DNA from: Thalassomonas viridans
Lineage (GTDB): Bacteria > Pseudomonadota > Gammaproteobacteria > Enterobacterales > Alteromonadaceae
Reading direction: 5' to 3'
Assembly: GCF_000948985.2 (NCBI RefSeq)
Contig: NZ_CP059734.1
Coordinates: forward strand, 310,001-374,000
Length of the DNA: 64,000 nucleotides
Shown here piece by piece: positions 57,895 through 64,000 of this stretch. Position 1 is the first letter of the stretch, and each line of letters starts with the position of its first letter. A program made the position numbers and the translations under genes. Under the pieces are notes generated by a model. The model worked only from the letters and a program-made list of their open reading frames with translations, had not been told where the DNA came from and searched no databases.

Positions 57895-59283
57895 ATGGAT
57901 ACTAGCATATTAAACAATCATAGTGATCTTTCACCGCTGAACCGTGATTTTATATCTGAACAATTTGAAAACCCGGATACTGTGCTACAGCATAAAAAAA
58001 TCATGTCTCAGCAAGAACTTCCTGATATCTTTGGCGGAAGAGCCGTCACTATTTCTCCCTGGCCCGTTATTATTAATGCGGGGAGAAAATCCCAGTTTGA
58101 AGAGATTGTTGCCAATATAGGCCAGTTGTTATACAAGTCAGTGGCTCTTATGGCTAAGCATTACCCGTTGATATTTAAGCAGTTATACCAAATTCCTGAA
58201 GCTTATTTACAGTACATCAGGCCCGGGAATGAACTGAAAACCAAGTTAGTCGGGCGTTATGATGCCCTGATCAGCAATTCGGGCATAAAATTACTGGAAT
58301 ATAATGGCGGCTGTAATATCGGCGGCTGGTGGCTGTATGAATTGATCGGGTTGTTTCGGGAAGTTTTGGGGCCGCATGCCAAGGATTTAAAGGAAACACC
58401 TGTTTTAGAAGAATTTCTCTCGTATCTGGAGAAAATCTCCCGGACCGTTAATGCCGATGATTCCAAGCCTGTAAATATTTTGTTTGAACTGGATGGTCTG
58501 GCGCAAAAGCAGGAATTTGTTCAAGCCATGCCGATGTTTAATAAAGCGATTAAAAAACGCGGGCTTAATATCCGGTTATTTTTTGATATCGACTTTACCG
58601 AGGTAAATGTTAACGGGGAAAGCGTGTATTTTGAAGACAAGCTGATTGATGTGCTGGTCGCCCCTATGGTGCATGTCGATGCCGGCAAACCTGTGGTTGA
58701 GCAGCTGACACACCTGCATTTTCAGGAAAAAGTGGTATTTCTCGACAATCCGGTAAATTTATTGACAGGGATAAAATCGAACTTCGCCAACCTGTATTTT
58801 TTGCAGCAGCAGGGGCTGCTTTCCCTGAAAGAGTCTGAACTTGTATCTAAGTATATTTCCTGGACCGCTTATCTCAGCGATAGCCTGACCGGGCATTGCG
58901 GCCGGGATAACCAAGCTGCTGTCGCCAAATATCTTCAGGATAAAGACAGTTATGTCATTAAGAAAGACGGCTTGTTTGGCGGCCGGCATGTCTATATCGG
59001 CCGCCAGGTGTCAGCAAGTGCCTGGAAGAGTGTTGTCACTATGGCGAGGAAAGAGCAGGGATGGACCATACAAAAGTTTTACCCGTCTGATCCCTTTTAT
59101 GCTCCCAATAATGATCTGGATATTGCCGAGCACGACTATATCCTGGGCTTTTTTGATTTTGGCTCCCGCTACGGCGGGTGTTGGGTAAGACTCACAGAGA
59201 TGCGGGGAGGTGTTGTTAATGCCACCCAGGGGGCTGCCTGCACCGTGGTTTTTGAGGTACCGCAAAAGAAACTGGTTTTTTAA
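57895..59283 (+). CDS. Second ATP-grasp-like protein, paralogue of 13,577-14,998
   Basis: A 462-residue soluble protein preceded by GGAGAG eight bases before the ATG. It shares the same landmarks at the same residue numbers as the operon copy: SPWPVII (54-60), RYDAL (121-125), GGWW (143-146), and both end in a KKLVF or RKLVL motif. A late VIKKDGLFGGRHVYIG segment looks like the nucleotide-binding loop of circularly permuted ATP-grasp enzymes, here better conserved than in the operon copy. Function is unknown; an amide-forming ligase acting with the NRPS products is plausible. It stands alone with its own promoter region, so it may be regulated separately from the main operon. Confidence 0.7.
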   Translation: MDTSILNNHSDLSPLNRDFISEQFENPDTVLQHKKIMSQQELPDIFGGRAVTISPWPVIINAGRKSQFEEIVANIGQLLYKSVALMAKHYPLIFKQLYQIPEAYLQYIRPGNELKTKLVGRYDALISNSGIKLLEYNGGCNIGGWWLYELIGLFREVLGPHAKDLKETPVLEEFLSYLEKISRTVNADDSKPVNILFELDGLAQKQEFVQAMPMFNKAIKKRGLNIRLFFDIDFTEVNVNGESVYFEDKLIDVLVAPMVHVDAGKPVVEQLTHLHFQEKVVFLDNPVNLLTGIKSNFANLYFLQQQGLLSLKESELVSKYISWTAYLSDSLTGHCGRDNQAAVAKYLQDKDSYVIKKDGLFGGRHVYIGRQVSASAWKSVVTMARKEQGWTIQKFYPSDPFYAPNNDLDIAEHDYILGFFDFGSRYGGCWVRLTEMRGGVVNATQGAACTVVFEVPQKKLVF

Positions 59284-59291
59284 ACCTTGTT

Positions 59292-59335
59292 GCAGCCTCC
59301 CTGTCGTTAACCCGGGTCAATTACAGGGAGGCTGC
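59292..59335 (+). terminator. Perfect 13-bp inverted repeat after the second ATP-grasp-like gene
   Basis: GCAGCCTCCCTGT (59,292-59,304) pairs with 59,323-59,335 around an 18-base loop that itself contains a near-palindrome (TTAACCCGGGTCAA). It begins eight bases after the stop codon. No T-run follows on either strand, so it may stabilise the transcript end rather than act as a classical terminator. The rest of 59,336-59,625 shows no convincing gene. Confidence 0.45.
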
Positions 59336-59627
59336 CGGCTGATAACAGCTTGTACTTTCATCGGCCAGGCCAAACCCTCCTTCCTTACCCGTAGCCCGAT
59401 TCGCCAGATCCCTGCTATAAAGACAGGCGGCTTTGCCTTTGACAAGTGTAACAGCCGGCTACGCTTTACATCGGCTTCCTGATATATTGGCTGCCGGTTA
59501 CCGGGAATTTGTATTTTTTTATAAAGGTGGGCCTGTGTGTAAACGGTACCCGGCCGATGCCCGGGACAATACTCCCTGATTAAAGGAGCCCGGAATTTGG
59601 ACAGTGTTGATACTTGCCGGTATGGCA

Positions 59628-59651
59628 AAGCGGCCCGTGGGGAGGCCGCTT
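59628..59651 (-). terminator. Hairpin after the secreted phosphodiesterase gene
   Basis: An 8-bp GC-rich stem (AAGCGGCC 59,628-59,635 with GGCCGCTT 59,644-59,651), 17 bases beyond the minus-strand stop at 59,668. In the minus direction the stem ends in CTTTG, a short T-run, so it is a modest terminator candidate. Confidence 0.5.
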
Positions 59652-59667
59652 GTGCTGCCGGTAAAGG

Positions 59668-61857
59668 TTAAGGCAAGAGCTCTATCCTGAGGGGGTCCAT
59701 GCGGGGAGCACAGTCCCATTTGCCGTTACGTTCGCCCCCGCGAATGTCATTGTCCCATTCCAGGCCGCAGAGGCCGTTGCCGGTTTCCGCGGTAATGGTA
59801 CTGCTGTTAACATCACTGCTGAGGTTCAGGATCAGGGGATCGCCGGAGGTTCTCTGGTCAAATTTGGCATTACGCTCGCCGCCGATAAGGTCGGCATCCC
59901 ATTCCAGCGCGCCTTTGCCGTCCTGCGCCACCAGGGTGGCAAAAACCTGCTTGTTGCCGTCGCTTAACTGCACGACCTTGTTAACTTTCAGCACCATAGG
60001 ATCCGCCCGGCCATTGCAGTCCCATTTGGCATTGCGTTCATTGAAGATGAGATCAGCATCCCACTCCAGGCCGCAGGTGGCGCCGTTGACATTGGCGGTG
60101 ATCAATACCTTATATTCCCGGTTGGCGCCCAGCTCGCTGGCGGAGTTTAAATAAACCGGCAGATCATTTTCCAGGATACGCCGGATTTCCAGGCCGGCCC
60201 CGCGGTTGTAGATGGTGCGGATTTCATCCAGGGTTAATGCCCGGCGCCAGATGGCCATATCATCGAGATCCGCCTTAAGGTTATAGCGGTAGCTGCCGGT
60301 GCCGTCCTGGCCTATGTTCCAGTCAAGGGACGAGGTCAGATCGCCGACATCTTTGATGCCGCCGGCAATGATGTGCAGCTTACCCTGCGGACTGCCCGCG
60401 TATAGGGTAGCGACCCCGTCCCGGTCGAATGTCGCCGCCAGCAGCCACCAGCCGTGAAAGCTGTAATCTACCGGATCGATATCCTTGCGGTCGACGGAGT
60501 CCGAGGCCAGGTTGATGCCGACGTCATCACCGTTGCCCTCATTGGCCAGCAACAAGGTGCCGCGGTTGCTGCCGCTGTTCCAGTTTTTATTGCCTATGAT
60601 CACGGGATCGCCAAACTGATCGCCGCCGACCCTGTACCAGGTCAACAGGGTAAAGTCAGTGTCATAGTCAAAATCCAGCGCCTGCGGCTTGCCCAGGGTC
60701 AGGTATTCTTCACTGCCGTCAATGGCCACATACTGGCCGAACTTGCCGCTGCCGCTAAGGGCCGGGCTGCCGCCGCCGATAGCGGCGTGATGATCCTGTC
60801 CCGAGTGATCCCGGTAATCCCCCTCAAACGGCAGGTAAGTCACCAGATCTTGTTGCAACTGTTCCGGGGCCCGGCTTAAGGTTTCGCCGCCCCTGACTTT
60901 GCCGTCGATATTCGCCGGTACCGGCACTCCCATATGGGCCAGGGCGGTGGGGGCGGCATCATAGTTACGGGGAATGTCGGCTAAATAGCCCTGACCGACG
61001 GATTTGGATGCCACCAAAAAAGGAATGGTATAGTTGTCTGCCGCATGGATGCCGTGGGAAGAGCCGCGGCCGCCGTGATCTGAGGTGATGACGATTTGCC
61101 AGTGTTCGCCGGCAAACCCCGGCCTGTTTTTGATCGCCGTTAACAACCGGCCTATCTGGGCGTCAACCGAGGTAATTTCGTCGGTATAACCCTGGTCATC
61201 CGTGCTAAAGCAGCAGCTGTGTCCGGCATGATCGACATCGTCGAGAAACAAAAAGACCGAATCCGGGCTACTGCCCAGAGGCCAGTTTGCAGAGGCGTAG
61301 CTGCCCCGGAGTATGTTAACGGCGTTCTCGGTGTTGCCGGCATCGTCCGAGTCAATACGGATATCGGCGCTGTTGGCGATTTGCATATCCGTGCCCCAGG
61401 TCACCAGGTAGGCGGTATTAAGGTCAGGATTGTGACTTTCGATCAGGGTCTGGTAATGGGGGTAGATGTCGTAGCGGCCGCCGCCGACATCGGAATTGCC
61501 GGTAACGCCGCTTTTGGCGGACGTGACCCCTGTCATTATGCCAACATGGTTAGGGCCGCTGTTGGGGGCGGCATCCGTCATGGTTTGGGCGTAATGGGCA
61601 AAGGCGCCGTTATAGCCCGGCGCCCAGGTGCCGTTAATTAATTGATCTATGTAGGGGGTAGCCGCATTTTCAATGCCGTCCCCGCGCAGGCCGTCAATGG
61701 CAATCACCAGGGAATGCTGGCTTGCCATGGCCGACAGCGGGGCCAGCAGCATACAGGCGCCCAGGGCAAGGCCTGCCGTGAGGGGCTTGCTGATGATTTT
61801 GCCCGCCTGCTTGCCCGGGAGGTTTTTTGCTGGTTGTGCGTGGTTAGTCCGTTTCAC
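59668..61857 (-). CDS. Secreted alkaline-phosphatase-superfamily phosphodiesterase with LamG domain and three C-terminal repeats
   Basis: A 729-residue exported protein. The GTG start is supported by AGGA about seven bases upstream. A signal peptide (basic start, hydrophobic run, cleavage near AMASQ) is followed by a nucleotide-pyrophosphatase-type catalytic domain: VIAIDGLRGD, the nucleophile region NSGPNHVGIMTG, DDVDHAGHS and SDHGGRGSSHG, all metal-binding motifs of the superfamily. A LamG/concanavalin-like domain follows (~340-560). The C-terminus carries three related repeats built on LEWDxDxxxxERNxKxD, two with a paired Cys. It diverges from phnW and shares an operator type with it, so it may release phosphorus from phosphonate- or phosphodiester-containing material outside the cell. 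Substrate unknown. Confidence 0.85.
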   Translation of the reverse strand: MKRTNHAQPAKNLPGKQAGKIISKPLTAGLALGACMLLAPLSAMASQHSLVIAIDGLRGDGIENAATPYIDQLINGTWAPGYNGAFAHYAQTMTDAAPNSGPNHVGIMTGVTSAKSGVTGNSDVGGGRYDIYPHYQTLIESHNPDLNTAYLVTWGTDMQIANSADIRIDSDDAGNTENAVNILRGSYASANWPLGSSPDSVFLFLDDVDHAGHSCCFSTDDQGYTDEITSVDAQIGRLLTAIKNRPGFAGEHWQIVITSDHGGRGSSHGIHAADNYTIPFLVASKSVGQGYLADIPRNYDAAPTALAHMGVPVPANIDGKVRGGETLSRAPEQLQQDLVTYLPFEGDYRDHSGQDHHAAIGGGSPALSGSGKFGQYVAIDGSEEYLTLGKPQALDFDYDTDFTLLTWYRVGGDQFGDPVIIGNKNWNSGSNRGTLLLANEGNGDDVGINLASDSVDRKDIDPVDYSFHGWWLLAATFDRDGVATLYAGSPQGKLHIIAGGIKDVGDLTSSLDWNIGQDGTGSYRYNLKADLDDMAIWRRALTLDEIRTIYNRGAGLEIRRILENDLPVYLNSASELGANREYKVLITANVNGATCGLEWDADLIFNERNAKWDCNGRADPMVLKVNKVVQLSDGNKQVFATLVAQDGKGALEWDADLIGGERNAKFDQRTSGDPLILNLSSDVNSSTITAETGNGLCGLEWDNDIRGGERNGKWDCAPRMDPLRIELLP

Positions 61858-61900
61858 GTTTTTTCCTCATCTCAAATGGTGTAAATTAAAAGTGTTTTTT

Positions 61901-61912
61901 TGGTCTAGACCA
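61901..61912. promoter_or_regulatory. Perfect palindrome TGGTCTAGACCA, GntR/HutC-type operator
   Basis: The 12-bp palindrome lies 44 bases upstream of the minus-strand GTG at 61,857. It matches the core bound by GntR/HutC-family repressors such as DasR and NagR (from memory). A degenerate copy (TTGGTTTAGCC) follows at about 61,920-61,930. Confidence 0.7.
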
Positions 61913-62119
61913 GTTTGGCTTGGTTTAGCCTACGTGAACTTGATGACGACCATATGATGATTTAATGAACAATGACATCCGTGGCCGGAAGAATGGCTGT
62001 AACTCATTCTTTTGTCTTGATTTATCTGTTACGGAAACGCAATGGCGGCAAAGGGGGAAATATGACAATTTGATTAAGACTCGTGCCCGGGTATTTAAAG
62101 ACAAAATAATTTCAATCAT

Positions 62120-62137
62120 AATTGGTCTATACCAATT
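62120..62137. promoter_or_regulatory. Second GntR/HutC-type operator before phnW
   Basis: AATTGGT-CTAT-ACCAATT, an 18-bp site with perfect 7-bp arms, lies 16 bases before the phnW ATG, where a bound repressor would block transcription or elongation. It shares the GGTCTA-ACC core with the site at 61,901, so the divergent genes probably answer to the same regulator, which is not in the window. Confidence 0.7.
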
Positions 62138-62153
62138 TGTGAGAGTCAACATT

Positions 62154-63263
62154 ATGCAACATTATTTATTACTGACCCCCGGGCCGTTAACCACATCCGA
62201 TACTGTTAAGGCCGCCATGCTTAAAGACTGGTGTACCTGGGACGACGATTACAACCTGGATGTGGTGCAAAAGATCCGCCGCCAGCTGGTGAAGCTGGCC
62301 TCACCCGGACATACCCCGGGGGAAGCAACGGGCTACAGCAGCGTATTAATGCAGGGCAGCGGCACCGCCAGCGTCGAATCTGTCATCGGCAGCGCCGTCG
62401 GCAAGGAGGACAAACTGCTAGTGATCAACAACGGCGCTTACGGCGCGCGTATCGCCGAAATCGCCCGTTATCTTGAGATTGAATACAGGGTAATCGACTT
62501 TAGCGAAACCCAGGCGCCGGATATGGCGCTTATTGAAGATGCGCTGGCGACAGATCCGGCGATCACCCATGTGGCCATGGTGCATTGTGAAACCACCACC
62601 GGCATGCTTAACCCGGTAGAGGCCATGGCCGAGTTATGCCGAAAATATAACAAGGTGTTTATTCTCGATGCCATGTCGAGTTTTGGCGGCATGACCCTGG
62701 ATGTTGCCCGGCTTGATATCGGCTTTCTGATCAGCTCGGCAAACAAGTGCATCCAGGGGGTACCCGGGTTTGGTTTTGTTATCGCCAAAACCGTTTTGCT
62801 GGAGCAGTGCCGGGGACAGGCGCGTTCGTTAAGCCTGGATTTGTACGCCCAGTGGCATACCATGGAAACGGCCAACGGCAAATGGCGTTTTACCTCACCG
62901 ACCCATGTGGTCAGGGCATTCGACCAGGCATTAACCGAGCTGAAACAGGAGGGGGGCATTAAGGCGCGGGCAAACCGCTACCGCCAGAACCAGCAGCTCC
63001 TGGTGGCCGGTATGCGTGAGCTGGGGTTTGAGGCTTTGTTAAGTCAAGACCTGCATTCGCCGATTATTACCTCCTTTTATTCCCCTGACAGCGAAGAATA
63101 CAGGTTTGCGGAATTTTACCAAAGATTAAAAGCCAAAGGGTTTGTGATTTATCCCGGCAAAGTCTCGGATGCCGACTGTTTTCGTATCGGCAATATCGGC
63201 GAAATATATCCCGCTGATATAAAACGTTTGCTTACCGCCGTCGCCGAGGCGAAATACTGGTAG
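62154..63263 (+). CDS. phnW: 2-aminoethylphosphonate-pyruvate transaminase
   Basis: A 369-residue class V aminotransferase. The start at 62,154 ([12 protein letters not shown]) is chosen because the family begins exactly so and GAGAG precedes it; the frame extends upstream to 61,965 but that part covers the operator and is not family sequence. Family motifs: [46 protein letters not shown] (Asp 172) and [15 protein letters not shown] (PLP Lys 198). It converts 2-aminoethylphosphonate and pyruvate to phosphonoacetaldehyde and alanine, the first step of phosphonate use. PhnX, or PhnY and PhnA, are not seen next to it. Confidence 0.95.
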   Translation: MQHYLLLTPGPLTTSDTVKAAMLKDWCTWDDDYNLDVVQKIRRQLVKLASPGHTPGEATGYSSVLMQGSGTASVESVIGSAVGKEDKLLVINNGAYGARIAEIARYLEIEYRVIDFSETQAPDMALIEDALATDPAITHVAMVHCETTTGMLNPVEAMAELCRKYNKVFILDAMSSFGGMTLDVARLDIGFLISSANKCIQGVPGFGFVIAKTVLLEQCRGQARSLSLDLYAQWHTMETANGKWRFTSPTHVVRAFDQALTELKQEGGIKARANRYRQNQQLLVAGMRELGFEALLSQDLHSPIITSFYSPDSEEYRFAEFYQRLKAKGFVIYPGKVSDADCFRIGNIGEIYPADIKRLLTAVAEAKYW

Positions 63264-63305
63264 GCAGCTTAAGGGGAAGGAAAGGGAGAAAGGCAAGAGG
63301 GGAAA

Positions 63306-63331
63306 AGGCCGGGTAAGTGAAGCCCCGGCCT
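63306..63331 (-). terminator. GC-rich hairpin between phnW and the PEP-CTERM gene
   Basis: AGGCCGGG (63,306-63,313) pairs with CCCGGCCT (63,324-63,331). In the minus direction the stem is followed by TTTTCC, so it best serves the PEP-CTERM gene that ends at 63,351. It may also halt transcripts from phnW. Confidence 0.65.
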
Positions 63332-63350
63332 GTTTAGCGGCAAATGCTTG

Positions 63351-63977
63351 CTAGCTGGAATATTTCCTGCTCACCAGCGGCAACAAGACCAGTGCCGGAA
63401 GAAACAACCAAATCACCGGCGGCTCAGGTACTACGGCGGCTCCGTTGCCCCTTACCGAAATGCGTTCGATAACAAAACCGGATTGTTGTCCCTGGTCGTG
63501 GTCAAAGGAAAATGCACTGAATAAACCGGAATAATTGAAAAAGCCGACGCCTTTATTGATGGTGGAAATTATGGTGTTGTTTTCAAAGCGGGTGCCGTCG
63601 ATATTGGTATGATGGACATGCACCGGGCTGCTATCGGCGGTAAAGTTGGACAGGGTTTCAACCGGCAGCGGCCCGGTACTGCTCAGCGCGGTAAAGGCAA
63701 TTTCAATAAAGTCGATCATCTCGGAGAACACCAGGGTATAACGTGCCGAGCTGTGATCTTCTCCCAACCAAAGCCCCTGGTATTCCCCCCTGTCGATAAA
63801 GCCGATATCTCCGCCGTCAGTTGTGGTCGCCACGGTAATGCCACCTACGGTCACCGGATTGCCTGAGGCCAAATCAGCACCGGTAAAAGTGACAAAACCG
63901 GCATGGGCGTTTAATGAGACCAGCACCAGGGCAGAAAGCAGAAAGCTTTGACAGAATCTTTTCAGTACGTCTTTCAT
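63351..63977 (-). CDS. PEP-CTERM sorting-signal exported protein
   Basis: A 208-residue protein with an N-terminal signal peptide (hydrophobic run ending NAHA) and a C-terminal VPEP motif, a transmembrane stretch (~188-201) and a short basic tail (RKYSS): the tripartite signal cut by exosortase. The middle is beta-rich and not a recognised domain. AAGGAAG precedes the ATG by about seven bases. Family members are surface or exopolysaccharide-associated proteins; no exosortase gene is in the window. Confidence 0.88.
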   Translation of the reverse strand: MKDVLKRFCQSFLLSALVLVSLNAHAGFVTFTGADLASGNPVTVGGITVATTTDGGDIGFIDRGEYQGLWLGEDHSSARYTLVFSEMIDFIEIAFTALSSTGPLPVETLSNFTADSSPVHVHHTNIDGTRFENNTIISTINKGVGFFNYSGLFSAFSFDHDQGQQSGFVIERISVRGNGAAVVPEPPVIWLFLPALVLLPLVSRKYSS

Positions 63978-64000
63978 TATTTATTCTTCCTTGTTGTTAA

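Noticed and set aside
59317..59628. 103-codon minus-strand ORF between the second ATP-grasp-like gene and the phosphodiesterase
   Set aside because: It overlaps the inverted repeat, has no recognisable product and no clear ribosome site.
61965..62153. N-terminal extension of phnW to the first ATG at 61,965
   Set aside because: The extension covers the operator and promoter, is not family sequence, and the ATG at 62,154 gives the standard [12 protein letters not shown] start with a ribosome site.

Overview
The window reads as part of a chromosome of a marine gammaproteobacterium, probably Alteromonadales and possibly Thalassomonas or Colwelliaceae. This is inferred from the PEP-CTERM protein, the phosphonate gene, codon style and the gene complement, not from a search. 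No rRNA, tRNA, CRISPR array, insertion sequence or phage gene was seen.

Positions 1-53,461 look like one giant plus-strand operon of 13 genes. Gaps between genes are tiny or overlapping, and the operon ends at a strong rho-independent terminator (53,542-53,579). In order it encodes: a penicillin-acylase/PvdQ-type acylase (5' end outside the window), a PvdE/SyrD-type peptide exporter, NRPS 1 (3 modules), an ATP-grasp-like protein, NRPS 2 (1 module), NRPS 3 (3 modules, last with an N-methyltransferase), NRPS 4 (1 module with an aminotransferase buried inside its adenylation domain), NRPS 5 (3 modules, epimerase, thioesterase), a PaaK-like ligase, a SufS-like PLP enzyme, and a MacAB/PvdRT-like tripartite-pump set (adaptor, ATPase, permease).

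Reading the adenylation pockets by eye gives a tentative 11-residue line: (acyl?)-Ala-Ala-X-Gly-Thr-Cys-NMeThr-Dab-Ser-Ser-X, with the last residue epimerised before thioesterase release. X at position 3 comes from a domain that lacks the usual amino-group-binding Asp. The acylase, PvdE-like exporter and MacB-like pump match the logic of pyoverdine maturation: N-acylated precursor, export to the periplasm, deacylation, then pumping out.

The standout feature is NRPS 4. A complete EctB-like diaminobutyrate aminotransferase of about 430 residues sits between core motifs a5 and a6 of an adenylation domain whose pocket looks Dab-specific. A stand-alone aspartokinase 9 kb downstream (55,501-56,805, minus) could feed aspartate semialdehyde to it. 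A second feature is a charge pattern in the docking regions: three NRPS C-terminal tails are acidic and face basic N-terminal docking domains, while the first junction is inverted.

Positions 53,669-59,283 hold accessory genes: a JmjC/cupin-8 oxygenase, a doubtful small ORF, the aspartokinase, a 1.1-kb non-coding stretch, and a second ATP-grasp-like protein colinear with the one in the operon. Positions 59,668-64,000 look unrelated: a secreted phosphodiesterase with LamG domain and three C-terminal repeats, divergent from phnW across a region with two GntR-type palindromes, then a PEP-CTERM protein. No MbtH-like protein, phosphopantetheinyl transferase, pathway regulator or TonB receptor is visible in the window.
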